The notes under the pieces were generated by a model that was not told where the DNA came from, searched no databases, and worked only from the letters and a program-made list of their open reading frames with translations. DNA of 32,772 nt. Origin: Halorussus litoreus. Lineage in GTDB: Archaea > Halobacteriota > Halobacteria > Halobacteriales > Haladaptataceae. The DNA lies in the NCBI RefSeq assembly GCF_003382685.1, contig NZ_KZ859518.1, positions 7,925-40,696 of the forward strand, in the 5' to 3' direction. Positions 16,501-24,450 of the stretch are shown in pieces. The stretch's first letter is position 1, and each line of letters begins with the position of its first letter. The position numbers and the translations under genes were made by a program.

Positions 16501-16509
16501 TTTTTATTA
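16501..16509 (+). promoter_or_regulatory. Likely promoter of the RNase J operon
   Basis: TTTTTATTA is the only strong AT box before the operon. It would start transcription near 16530 and leave a leader of about 280 nt before the ATG at 16816. Confidence 0.55.
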
Positions 16510-16529
16510 CCGGGACGCGTAACCCCCGC

Positions 16530-16815
16530 ATAGACCGATAGCTCGCGGGGCGTGGCTCGCGCCACCGGGCGGTCCCACCGACGGCTGCAAGACGCCGGGG
16601 TCGGGACCGCGACGCCGCGAGCAGGTTTAGGTACGTACGGACGCCACGGGACGTGGCACGCTCGTTGGGCGGTAGCGCGGCTCTGCCGTGGAAATGTAGC
16701 GCGGCTTTGCCGCGGAAGTGCGGCGCGGTTCTACCGCTGCCGACTGACGCGGAACTGCCACGGAACGCGATGTGGCACGCTACGGAACGTGGCTTTGCGT
16801 ACACAAGGAGAAACT
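16530..16815 (+). promoter_or_regulatory. Long structured 5' leader of RNase J
   Basis: The leader holds GCCACG-GGA-CGTGGC (16643-16657), then three units with an exact 24-bp period (16675, 16699, 16723). Each unit has a hairpin: CGGC-TCT-GCCG, CGCGGC-TTT-GCCGCG and GCGGT-TCT-ACCGC. The third swaps a C-G pair for T-A. GCCAC...GTGGC follows at 16757-16776. A Shine-Dalgarno AAGGAG (16805-16810) sits five bases before the ATG. Most genes here are leaderless, so this leader stands out. It is a candidate site for control or self-cleavage by RNase J. Confidence 0.55.
16805..16810 (+). promoter_or_regulatory. Shine-Dalgarno site of RNase J
   Basis: AAGGAG lies five bases before the ATG at 16816. 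It fixes this start, although the frame remains open upstream to 16552. Confidence 0.75.
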
Positions 16816-18168
16816 ATGGAAATCGAAATTGCAACCATTGGCGGATACGAAGAAGTCGGGCGGCAGTGTACAGCGGTTCGTGCGGGCGAAGACGTGGTCA
16901 TCTTCGACATGGGGCTGAACCTCTCGAAGGTGCTGCTCCACGACAACGTCGAGACCGAGAAGCTCCACAGTCTGGACCTCATCGACATGGGGGCCATCCC
17001 GGACGACCGCGTGATGAGCGACCTCGAAGGCGACGTACAGGCCATCGTGCCGACCCACGGTCACCTCGACCACATCGGCGCGATCAGCAAACTGGCCCAT
17101 CGGTACGACGCGCCGATCGTCGCCTCGCCGTTCACCATCGAACTGGTGAAACAGCAGATCGAGGGCGAGCAGAAGTTCGGCGTCGAGAACGATCTCGTGA
17201 AGATGGAAGCCGGCGAGACGATGACCATCGGCGACACGGGGCAGGTCGAACTGGAGTTCGTCAACGTGACCCACTCCATCATCGACGCCATCAACCCGGT
17301 GCTCCACACGCCCGAGGGCGCGGTCGTCTACGGCCTCGACAAGCGGATGGACCACACCCCCGTCCTCGGCGATCCCATCGACATGAAGCGGTTCCGCGAG
17401 ATCGGCCGCGAGGGCGAGGGCGTGCTGGCGTACATCGAGGACTGCACCAACGCGGGCCGGAAGGGCCGCACGCCGAGCGAGTCGGTGGCGCGTCGCCACC
17501 TCGAAGACGTGATGACCTCGGTCGAGGACTACGACGGCGGCATCGTGGCGACGACGTTCTCCAGCCACATCGCCCGCGTGAAGAGCCTCGTCGAGTTCGC
17601 GCAGGACATCGGCCGCGAGCCCGTCCTGCTCGGCCGGTCGATGGAGAAGTACTCGGGCACCGCCGAGCGGCTCGACTTCGTCGACTTCCCGGAGAACATG
17701 GGGATGTTCGGCCACCGCAAGTCGGTCGACCGCACGTTCAAGCGGATCATGAAGGAGGGCAAGGAGAACTACCTCCCCATCGTCACGGGCCACCAGGGCG
17801 AGCCGCGCGCGATGCTCACCCGGATGGGTCGGGGCGAGACGCCCTACGACCTCGAGAACGGCGACAAGGTCATCTTCTCGGCGCGGGTCATCCCCGAGCC
17901 GACCAACGAGGGCCAGCGCTACCAGTCCGAACGCCTCCTGAAGATGCAGGGCGCGCGCATCTACGACGACGTCCACGTCTCGGGCCACCTCCGCGAGGAG
18001 GGCCACTACGAGATGCTCGACGCGCTCCAGCCCCAGAACGTCATCCCGGCCCACCAGGACATGAAGGGCTTCGCACCGTACGTGAACCTCTGTGAGAGTC
18101 AGGGGTACGAGCTGGGCCGAGACCTCCACGTCACGAACAACGGGAACATCATCCAACTGGTCGAGTGA
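16816..18168 (+). CDS. rnj: Ribonuclease J (beta-CASP 5'-3' exoribonuclease)
   Basis: This 450-residue cytoplasmic nuclease belongs to the metallo-beta-lactamase/beta-CASP family. The zinc motif is T80-H81-G-H83-L-D85-H86, followed by [11 protein letters not shown] and [14 protein letters not shown] (beta-CASP motifs) and a C-terminal [14 protein letters not shown] and PAHQD. Archaeal RNase J degrades RNA 5' to 3' and prefers monophosphorylated ends, so it is central to mRNA decay. The protein lacks the N-terminal KH domains of the archaeal CPSF/aCPSF1 type, which separates it from that group. The start is fixed by a Shine-Dalgarno site. The polyprenyl synthase gene begins four bases after its stop, showing an operon. 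Confidence 0.93.
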   Translation: MEIEIATIGGYEEVGRQCTAVRAGEDVVIFDMGLNLSKVLLHDNVETEKLHSLDLIDMGAIPDDRVMSDLEGDVQAIVPTHGHLDHIGAISKLAHRYDAPIVASPFTIELVKQQIEGEQKFGVENDLVKMEAGETMTIGDTGQVELEFVNVTHSIIDAINPVLHTPEGAVVYGLDKRMDHTPVLGDPIDMKRFREIGREGEGVLAYIEDCTNAGRKGRTPSESVARRHLEDVMTSVEDYDGGIVATTFSSHIARVKSLVEFAQDIGREPVLLGRSMEKYSGTAERLDFVDFPENMGMFGHRKSVDRTFKRIMKEGKENYLPIVTGHQGEPRAMLTRMGRGETPYDLENGDKVIFSARVIPEPTNEGQRYQSERLLKMQGARIYDDVHVSGHLREEGHYEMLDALQPQNVIPAHQDMKGFAPYVNLCESQGYELGRDLHVTNNGNIIQLVE

Positions 18169-18172
18169 GAAC

Positions 18173-19231
18173 ATGAGTGACGCGAGCGCCGAGGCACTCG
18201 AAGCGCAGGTGCTGGGTGCGGTCGAACAGCGACGCGAGGTCGTCAACGAGGCCATCGAGGCCGACCTGCCGGTCGACGAGCCCGAGCGCCTCTACGAGGC
18301 CGCCCGGTACCTGCTCGACGCGGGCGGCAAGCGCCTGCGACCGACCGTGCTGTTGCTGGTCGCCGAGGCGCTCGCGGACGACGAGGACGCTGCGGCGCTC
18401 GACTACCGCAACTTCCCCGACCTCGACGGCGAGCCCATCGACGTGATGGCCGCTGCCGTCTCCATCGAGGTCATCCAGTCGTTCACGCTCATCCACGACG
18501 ACATCATGGACGACGACGACCTCCGGCGCGGGGTGCCGTCGGTCCACCGCGAGTACGACACCGCGACCGCCATCCTCGCGGGCGACACGCTCTACTCGAA
18601 GGCGTTCGAGATACTCATCGAAGCCGACGCGCCCGCCGACCGCGTGGTGGGGGCGATGGACGTGCTGGCGACGACCTGCACCAACATCTGTGAGGGGCAG
18701 GCCCACGACATGGCGTTCGAGGAGCGGGCGAACGTGCTCCCCGAAGAGTACCTCGAGATGATCGAGCACAAGACCGCCGTGCTGTACGGCGCGGCGGCGA
18801 CCATCCCGGCAATCCTGCTCGGGGCCGACGACGAGACCGTCGAGCAGCTCTACCAGTACGGTATCGACGTGGGCCGGGCGTTCCAGATCCAGGACGACGT
18901 GCTCGACCTGACGGTGCCCAGCGAGAAGCTGGGCAAGCAGCGCGGGAGCGACCTCGTGGAGGACAAACAGACCATCATCACGCTCCACGCCCGCGAGCAG
19001 GGCGTGGACGTGGACGCGCTGGTCGAAACCGACGACGTGGAGGCGGTCACCGAGGCCGAGATCAGCGAAGCGGTCGCGAAGCTCGAAGCGGCCGGCAGCA
19101 TCGACTACGCCCGGGACACCGCGCAGGAACTCGTCGCCCGCGGCAAGAACCGACTCGCGGTGCTGCCCGACAACGAGGCCCGCGACCTGCTGGAGGGCAT
19201 CGCGGACTACCTCATCGAGCGCGGCTACTGA
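18173..19231 (+). CDS. idsA: Polyprenyl diphosphate synthase (geranylgeranyl diphosphate synthase type)
   Basis: This 352-residue trans-isoprenyl diphosphate synthase condenses isopentenyl diphosphate with allylic diphosphates; in haloarchaea it supplies C20 or C25 chains for archaeol lipids and carotenoids. Motifs: GGKRLRP, first Asp-rich motif D109-D-I-M-D113 followed by DDLRRG, GQAHDM, and second Asp-rich motif Q240-D241-D-V-L-D245. Chain length cannot be set from the motif alone. The ATG at 18173 lies four bases after the RNase J stop, so translation is probably coupled. The pairing of RNase J and idsA is conserved in haloarchaea. Confidence 0.94.
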   Translation: MSDASAEALEAQVLGAVEQRREVVNEAIEADLPVDEPERLYEAARYLLDAGGKRLRPTVLLLVAEALADDEDAAALDYRNFPDLDGEPIDVMAAAVSIEVIQSFTLIHDDIMDDDDLRRGVPSVHREYDTATAILAGDTLYSKAFEILIEADAPADRVVGAMDVLATTCTNICEGQAHDMAFEERANVLPEEYLEMIEHKTAVLYGAAATIPAILLGADDETVEQLYQYGIDVGRAFQIQDDVLDLTVPSEKLGKQRGSDLVEDKQTIITLHAREQGVDVDALVETDDVEAVTEAEISEAVAKLEAAGSIDYARDTAQELVARGKNRLAVLPDNEARDLLEGIADYLIERGY

Positions 19232-19413
19232 CCCTGTCTCGGACGCGACCGACCCACCGTGTCGAACGCGACCGGGATTGTCACGGCCGAATGCGACGGG
19301 ATTATCCCCCGCTTTTCGGCCGACGGTCTCCGAATCCTTCCGTTCTCTCGCTTCCCACGCAATCCGGGCATAGGACGCGATTCACGGCTCCTTACGCCGT
19401 GGAGCGTCGCTTC

Positions 19414-19421
19414 CATTTAAG
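19414..19421 (+). promoter_or_regulatory. TATA box of the DUF4397 gene
   Basis: CATTTAAG lies about 33 bp before the ATG at 19451. A small hairpin, CACGGC/GCCGTG (19383-19388, 19396-19401), sits just upstream. Confidence 0.5.
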
Positions 19422-19450
19422 GCCACTTCGTCCTGAGGCCCGTCTGCAGT

Positions 19451-20233
19451 ATGAATGAGAGAGAATCACACACGATGCGGCGGACGGTGACGATAGGCGT
19501 CGCCCTACTGGTGGTGCTGGGTTTCGTGGGAGCAGGTATCGCGACCGTAGGGGCGAGCGGGTCGAGCGACGCTGAGACCTCCGGGGCGGCGGAGGTCCGG
19601 GTGGCCCACCTCTCGCCGGACGCGCCCGCCGTGGACGTGCTCGTCGACGGTGAGGCCGTCCTCGAAGCAGTCGAGTTCGGCACGATAAGCGAGTACCTCT
19701 CGGTGCCGGCCGGCGAGCGCACGGTGACCATCCAGACGACCGAGGACGAGTCGGTGGTCTTCGAGGGTGAGGTGAACGTCGAGGCCGGGACGGCGTACAC
19801 CGTCGCGGCGGTCGGCGAGGTGAGCGAGGAGACGTTCCAGCCCGAGATTTACGTCGACGAGTTCGAGGAGCCCGACGAGGGCAACGCCTCGGTCAGGCTG
19901 GTTCACGCCTCGCCCGACGCGCCACCGGTCGACGTCACGGTCGAGGAGTCGGGCGCGGTCCTGTACGACAACGTGACGTTCGGCAACGCGAGCGACTACG
20001 TGACGGTGCCGGCGGGCAACTACACGCTGGAGGTCCGTCCCGCGACCGAGGACGACGACGGTGAGGTCGTGACGACGTTCGACGTGTCGGTCGAGGGCGG
20101 CACGGTCTACTCGGCGGTGGCGGCTGGCTATCTCTCGCCCGACGAGGCGGCGGCCGACGAGCCGTTCGACCTCCTCGTCGCGGTCGACTCCGGCGGGGAC
20201 TCGATGGAGGACGACGACGAGAGCGAGTCGTAA
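19451..20233 (+). CDS. Secreted protein with two DUF4397 domains
   Basis: This 260-residue protein has a Sec-type signal: basic MRRT, then a hydrophobic stretch (VTIGVALLVVLGFVGAGIA, about residues 12-30). Two DUF4397 domains follow. The first begins VRVAHLSPDAPAVDVLVDGE (about residue 49) and the second VRLVHASPDAPPVDVTV (about 148). This is an internal duplication of a beta-sandwich-like domain. The mature part is very acidic and ends DSMEDDDESES. There is no lipobox or clear C-terminal anchor, so it is probably released or bound to the cell surface. DUF4397 has no known biochemical role. An internal start at 19475 (MRRTV) is also possible. Confidence 0.88.
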   Translation: MNERESHTMRRTVTIGVALLVVLGFVGAGIATVGASGSSDAETSGAAEVRVAHLSPDAPAVDVLVDGEAVLEAVEFGTISEYLSVPAGERTVTIQTTEDESVVFEGEVNVEAGTAYTVAAVGEVSEETFQPEIYVDEFEEPDEGNASVRLVHASPDAPPVDVTVEESGAVLYDNVTFGNASDYVTVPAGNYTLEVRPATEDDDGEVVTTFDVSVEGGTVYSAVAAGYLSPDEAAADEPFDLLVAVDSGGDSMEDDDESES

Positions 20234-20271
20234 GCCGCGCGAGCGAAGCGGAGGCTTGCGACCCGAGCGAA

Positions 20272-20329
20272 TCGGCGGGCTGGCGGGGAGCCGACCGACT
20301 GGTCGTTCGGCTCCCCGCCAGCCCGCCGA
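20272..20329. repeat. 23-bp perfect inverted repeat
   Basis: Arms 20272-20294 and 20307-20329 pair without mismatch around a 12-base loop (CCGACTGGTCGT). The hairpin lies 39 bp after the DUF4397 stop. There is no T tract. It could end or stabilise the transcript, or be a small mobile palindrome. Confidence 0.75.
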
Positions 20330-20445
20330 AGCCGCAACGAGACGGGCGAGTGGGAGTGCGGTGGGGGTTCGACCTCAATGGGAGTTCTACTCCAGTACGA
20401 ATTCGAGTCAGTACGTTCTTCTCCCTGCCCGCGCAAGCCGCCGGT

Positions 20446-20901
20446 ATGACCGACGTGATGGACACGTACATCGAGAACCGTCACCTCGTCCAGCCCAACC
20501 ACACGAACAACCTCGACATGGCCCACGGCGGGAACGTGATGAAGTGGATGGACGTCGACGGCGCGCTCTCGGCGATGCGGTTCGCGGGACAGACCTGCGT
20601 CACCGCTCGGATGGATCAGGTCAACTTCGTCCAGCCGGTCCCGCGCGGGAGCACGGCGCTCGTGCGGGCGTACGTCTACGCGGCAGGCGAGACGAGCGTC
20701 CGGGTCCGACTGAAGGCGTTCCGCGAGGACCCCAAGTCGGGCGAGACGGAACTGACGACCGAGTCCTTCTTCGTCTACGTCGCCATCGACGAGGACCACG
20801 AGCCCACACAGGTTCCTGATCTCACGGCGACCAGCGAGAAGGGCGAACGACTCCGGAGCGAGGCGCTGGAGCGGGAGGCCAAGATCGCGAATGGGGAGTA
20901 A
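20446..20901 (+). CDS. Acyl-CoA thioesterase (hotdog fold, YciA/ACOT type)
   Basis: This 151-residue protein is a single hotdog domain. The helix and catalytic region is HLVQPNHTNNLDMAHGGNVMKWMD, where Asn and His-Gly-Gly fit the YciA/BACH-type acyl-CoA thioesterases. VTARMDQVNFVQPVPRGS is the typical following strand pair. It should hydrolyse acyl-CoA thioesters in the cytoplasm; chain-length preference is not visible. The ATG at 20446 (MTDVMDTYIENRH) fits the family length; ATG 20458 is an alternative. The gene is single, and the strong palindrome lies upstream. Confidence 0.92.
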   Translation: MTDVMDTYIENRHLVQPNHTNNLDMAHGGNVMKWMDVDGALSAMRFAGQTCVTARMDQVNFVQPVPRGSTALVRAYVYAAGETSVRVRLKAFREDPKSGETELTTESFFVYVAIDEDHEPTQVPDLTATSEKGERLRSEALEREAKIANGE

Positions 20902-21027
20902 GGGGGCCGAAACGAGCGGGGTGAGCGATCCGAAACGAACGGGGAGTGACCGGGGCGAACCTCTCGGTCGGTTGGTAAATCTTCGGCCATCGACAACGGT
21001 AAAAAGGGATAGCGTGTAACGCGAACG

Positions 21028-22752
21028 ATGAGCGATTCAGCCGAGTTGGGCGCGGGCGACGACGAGGGGAGCGTCCGCCTCGTCGGCACCGCCCACGTCT
21101 CCGCCGACAGCGTCGAGGAGGTCCGGGAGGTCGTCGACGCCGAGCGCCCCGACGTGGTCGCGGTCGAACTCGACGAGAGCCGTTACCGACAGATGCAAGG
21201 GGAGGTCGCCGACGACCTCGAACCCTCCGACCTGCTCGAAGGCAACACCGTCTTCCAGTTTCTCGCCTACTGGATGCTGTCGTACGTCCAGACTCGGATG
21301 GGCGAGCAGTTCGACATCGAACCCGGCGCGGACATGGAGGCCGCCATCGGGGCCGCCGAGGCGGCCGGGAGCGAGGTGGCGCTGGTCGACCGGGACATCC
21401 AGATGACCATCCAGCGGTTCTGGAGCCGGATGACGTTCGCCGAGAAGCTCCGGATGGTCGGCAGCCTCGCGCTGGGCGTGACCGACCCGATCACGCTCGG
21501 CATCGCGGGCGGGGCCGCGCTCGGCACCACGTTCGCGCTGCTGTTCGGCGTGTTCGTCGCGCCCGCCATCGGCCTCGGCGGCGCGCTGACGTTGGGTGCC
21601 GGAACGGCCGCGCTCCAACTGTTCGGCGGACTCGTCGGCGGTGCGGTTGCCGGGGGCGCGCTGGGTGCGATCTTCCTGCCGGGCGTCGTCACCGACCGGA
21701 TCGACCTCGCGCTCGGCGCGGGGCTCGGGCTGGGCACGCTTGCCGGCGTCGCGGTCGCCCTGCAGGGCGGCATCGCACCGCTGGTCGGTGTCGGAACTCT
21801 CGAATCGGTGGGCCACCTCGCGCTCCGGTCGGCCACGGCGGTTGCGGTCGGACTCGGCGGTGGGGCCGCGCTGGGCCTGCTCGTCGGCGTGGTGCTCGAC
21901 GGCGTGCTCGCCGACGCCGAGGAGGTCGACGAGGAGTTCGACATCGAGGAACTGACCGACGGCGACGTGGTGACCGCGATGATGGAGGAGTTCCGCCAGT
22001 TCTCGCCCGGCGGGGCCGAGGCGCTCATCGACGAGCGCGACGCCTTCATCGCCCACCGGCTGGTCGCGCTCCGGAAGGCCGGCCACCACGTGGTCGCCGT
22101 CATCGGCGCGGGCCACCGCGCGGGCATCGAGAAGTATCTGGAGAACCCCGAGACGCTCCCGCCGATGGAGAGCCTCGTCGGCACCGAGTCGGGCAGCCGG
22201 TTCTCGCTGTTCAAGCTATTCGGCTACCTGATGGCGCTGGGATTCCTCGCCTTCTTCTTCTTGCTGTTCATGGCGGGCGTGCAGGACGCATTCCTGCTGA
22301 AGGTGTTCGGGGCATGGTTCCTGTTCAACGGCGCGTTCGCGTTCGGGCTGGCGAAGCTGGCGGGCGCGCGCTGGACCTCCGCGGGCGTCGGCGGCGCGGT
22401 GGCGTGGCTCACCAGCGTCAACCCGCTGCTCGCGCCGGGCTGGTTCGCGGGCTACGTCGAGCTCAAGTACTCGTCGGTGAACGTCGGCGACATCGCGGAA
22501 CTCAACAATATACTTAGCGACGAGGAGAGCCCGCTCACCGACATCCTCTCCCGGATGCTCGACGTGCCGCTGTTCCGACTCATCGCCATCGTGGCGATGA
22601 CCAATGTCGGGAGCATGATCGCCAGCTTCGCGTTCCCGTTCGTGGTGCTCCCGCTGTTGGGCTCGCAGGTCGGCGGCGTCGAGCAGATCACCGAACTGAT
22701 GCTCCAGGGCGCACAGAACAGCGCGGACCTCATCGTGGAGACGCTGACGTGA
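21028..22752 (+). CDS. TraB/PrgY-GumN family membrane protein
   Basis: This 574-residue protein has an N-terminal TraB domain with the signature G20-T-A-H-V-S, followed by PDVVAVELDESRY. It resembles the Tiki/GumN metalloprotease-like fold, and a second conserved piece RKAGHHVVAVIGAGHRAGI closes the domain near residue 360. Between these, residues about 145-300 are Gly/Ala-rich and hydrophobic, an unusually long insertion with several possible membrane segments. The C-terminal 200 residues hold about four more. In enterococci TraB shuts down peptide pheromone; in archaea its role is unknown. The start at 21028 follows an AT box (GTAAAAAG, about 20999-21005). The S2P-like protease gene begins 49 bp downstream. 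Confidence 0.88.
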   Translation: MSDSAELGAGDDEGSVRLVGTAHVSADSVEEVREVVDAERPDVVAVELDESRYRQMQGEVADDLEPSDLLEGNTVFQFLAYWMLSYVQTRMGEQFDIEPGADMEAAIGAAEAAGSEVALVDRDIQMTIQRFWSRMTFAEKLRMVGSLALGVTDPITLGIAGGAALGTTFALLFGVFVAPAIGLGGALTLGAGTAALQLFGGLVGGAVAGGALGAIFLPGVVTDRIDLALGAGLGLGTLAGVAVALQGGIAPLVGVGTLESVGHLALRSATAVAVGLGGGAALGLLVGVVLDGVLADAEEVDEEFDIEELTDGDVVTAMMEEFRQFSPGGAEALIDERDAFIAHRLVALRKAGHHVVAVIGAGHRAGIEKYLENPETLPPMESLVGTESGSRFSLFKLFGYLMALGFLAFFFLLFMAGVQDAFLLKVFGAWFLFNGAFAFGLAKLAGARWTSAGVGGAVAWLTSVNPLLAPGWFAGYVELKYSSVNVGDIAELNNILSDEESPLTDILSRMLDVPLFRLIAIVAMTNVGSMIASFAFPFVVLPLLGSQVGGVEQITELMLQGAQNSADLIVETLT

Positions 22753-22801
22753 GGACCGCTTGTGACCTCGACTCTCTACTCGTAAACCCGCTTCCCTACC
22801 C

Positions 22802-23410
22802 ATGAACATCCGATTCAGCCAGCGCGAACTCCTCGACCTCGCCGTGGCGTGGACCGCCCTGAGCGTGGCGTTCGCCCTGTTCTTCGGCGGGGGCGGCAAC
22901 GCCGTCCTCGCGCGTCCGGCCCTGCTGGTCGGCCTGCTCCCCGCGAGTCTGGTCACCGCGGGGCTGGGCTTCCTGCTCCACGAACTGGCTCACAAGGTCG
23001 TCGCCATCCGGTTCGGCCAGCTCGCGGAGTTCCGGGCCGACTACGGCATGCTGTTCCTCGCGGTCGCGGGCGCGCTCGCGGGATTCCTCTTCGCCGCGCC
23101 GGGCGCGGTCCACCACCGCGGGCGCATCACCCTCAGAGAGAACGGCCTCATCTCGCTGGCCGGCCCGGCGACCAACGTAGCGCTCGGCGCGCTGTTCCTC
23201 CCGGTGGAGTTGTTCGTCGGCGGGACGCTCGGCGACGTGGCGTCGCTCGGGGTCCGGATCAATTTCCTGCTCGCGGGGTTCAACATGATCCCGTTCGGCC
23301 CGCTCGACGGCAACACGGTCAAGAAGTGGTCGCTCCCGGTGTTCGCGGCGAGCGGGCTGGTCTGCTTCGGGCTGGCCGCGTGGGCGCTCTTCGGCTTCTC
23401 GTTCGTCTGA
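22802..23410 (+). CDS. Site-2-protease-like intramembrane metalloprotease (M50)
   Basis: This 202-residue multi-pass membrane protein has the zinc motif H60-E61-L-A-H64 inside a hydrophobic helix. The second signature is N-M-I-P-F-G-P-L-D169-G, where the Asp is the third zinc ligand. About six membrane segments are seen. M50 proteases cut membrane-bound regulators within the bilayer. There is no PDZ or CBS domain, so it is the minimal form. It is codirectional with the TraB protein gene 49 bp upstream and a small membrane protein 65 bp downstream, suggesting a membrane-protein cluster. Confidence 0.92.
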   Translation: MNIRFSQRELLDLAVAWTALSVAFALFFGGGGNAVLARPALLVGLLPASLVTAGLGFLLHELAHKVVAIRFGQLAEFRADYGMLFLAVAGALAGFLFAAPGAVHHRGRITLRENGLISLAGPATNVALGALFLPVELFVGGTLGDVASLGVRINFLLAGFNMIPFGPLDGNTVKKWSLPVFAASGLVCFGLAAWALFGFSFV

Positions 23411-23475
23411 CGCAGGGCTCCTCGGTGTTCGCGGGACCCCGAACTTGATACACCGTCCGACCGAATCCCGACGCG

Positions 23476-23730
23476 ATGGCGCTCCTCGAAGCGATCCTCG
23501 TCTTCGTCGTGGGACTGCTCGCGGGAACGGTGGTCCGGTGGGTCGCAGGCCTCGCGGCCGTCGTCGCGCTCGTCCTCGCCGTCCTCGGCTTCACGACCCT
23601 CGACGTCGGACTCGTCGACTACGTCCTCGACCAGTACTACCTCGGCAACGAACTCCTGTTCGTCTCGGGGTTCCTGTTCGGCATCGACGCCGAGCGCACG
23701 AAGGAGGTCGTCGTGGAGCGCCGAGAGTAA
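23476..23730 (+). CDS. Small membrane protein of unknown function
   Basis: This 84-residue protein begins MALLEAILVFVVGLLAGTVVRWVAG. It has two long hydrophobic segments (about 4-20 and 24-42), a short polar stretch with DYVLDQYY, a further hydrophobic part (ELLFVSGFLFGI) and a charged tail (ERTKEVVVERRE). It resembles small haloarchaeal membrane proteins, but I know no function. It follows the S2P-like gene by 65 bp in the same direction and may be cotranscribed. Confidence 0.7.
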   Translation: MALLEAILVFVVGLLAGTVVRWVAGLAAVVALVLAVLGFTTLDVGLVDYVLDQYYLGNELLFVSGFLFGIDAERTKEVVVERRE

Positions 23731-23807
23731 GGACGACCACTCGTCCGACCGCCATAAGTATCGGTTCTAAGATACGTTTCCCGGTCGTCGTACACCCGTC
23801 TGACGGA

Positions 23808-23814
23808 TTTATTT
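23808..23814 (+). promoter_or_regulatory. TATA box of the ribbon-helix-helix gene
   Basis: TTTATTT is centred about 31 bp before the ATG at 23842, so the gene has its own promoter and almost no leader. Confidence 0.6.
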
Positions 23815-23841
23815 GTGTCCGTACGTCGGTGTGTCCACAAT

Positions 23842-23997
23842 ATGAACCGGGACGACCTCGACATGGAGACCGTCACCGTGGAACTCGAGGCCGACGAACT
23901 CGACGAGATCGACGACATCGCGTTCAAGCGTCACCGGGAGAACCGCGAGGCCGCGATACGCGACCTGCTCGACAGGTGGTTGAAACAGCGCGACTGA
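23842..23997 (+). CDS. Small ribbon-helix-helix-like protein
   Basis: This 51-residue protein has an N-terminal strand (TVTVELEADELDEI) followed by two helices (DDIAFKRHRE and NREAAIRDLLDRWLKQRD), the ribbon-helix-helix (CopG/MetJ) layout of DNA-binding dimers. In such proteins the strand contacts the DNA; here it is quite acidic, so DNA binding is likely but not certain. It could autoregulate. The start at 23842 is fixed by the TATA box at 23808-23814; ATG 23863 is an internal alternative. No toxin gene follows, so it is not an obvious antitoxin. The next gene is convergent. Confidence 0.72.
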   Translation: MNRDDLDMETVTVELEADELDEIDDIAFKRHRENREAAIRDLLDRWLKQRD

Positions 23998-24018
23998 AGG
24001 CCAGGTAACAAAGCCGAT

Positions 24019-24381
24019 TCAGGGCTCGAAGTCGAACCGCGGGCCGTCGCTGTCGTCCGGGCCGTCGTCCTCGGCCGGGTCGTCGATAGTCGGCCCGTCG
24101 ACCCTCGGCGGGACGAACGCCCGATCCGCGGGGTCGACCTCCTCGCCGTCCTCGAACTTCACGAAGCTCAGGTAGTACGGTTCGCCACAGCCCTCGCCGT
24201 CGGTCTCGGCCGCGCCGCAGACGATCTCGACGCCGTCCGCGCTCTCGAAGTCGTCGTACGGCGCGGCGTATTCCCAGCCGTCGAGCGGTTCGGGCGTGAC
24301 GCACTTGTCGGCGAGGTTGCCCTCCCGGTCGAGCGCGGCGATAGCCCCACACCGCGGGCAGTAGTACCGGACTGCGGTCAT
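24019..24381 (-). CDS. Zinc-ribbon-like protein of unknown function
   Basis: This 120-residue protein begins MTAVRYYCPRCGAIAALDRE. Cys8 and Cys11 form a CPRCG knuckle, and later cysteines (Cys27, and the pair in VCGAAETDGEGCG) could complete a zinc site. The C-terminus is a disordered Asp/Pro-rich tail (DDPAEDDGPDDSDGP). Small zinc-finger proteins are abundant in haloarchaea and mostly uncharacterised. It is convergent with the ribbon-helix-helix gene (21 bp between the stops), and repeat copy D lies upstream of its start. Confidence 0.75.
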   Translation of the reverse strand: MTAVRYYCPRCGAIAALDREGNLADKCVTPEPLDGWEYAAPYDDFESADGVEIVCGAAETDGEGCGEPYYLSFVKFEDGEEVDPADRAFVPPRVDGPTIDDPAEDDGPDDSDGPRFDFEP

Positions 24382-24450
24382 CGCCGGTGCTTGGGTCGGC
24401 AGCTACTTTCGACTTCTGACTGGGAGTGCGGTTTATCCTCTCGCATCGGT

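Noticed and set aside
16552-16815. In-frame N-terminal extension of RNase J
   Set aside because: It would encode repeated Arg/Cys/Leu stretches from the 24-bp repeats, unlike any RNase J. A Shine-Dalgarno site fixes the start at 16816.
20272-20329. Rho-independent-type terminator
   Set aside because: There is no T tract after the stem; archaeal termination relies mainly on T-rich sequence.
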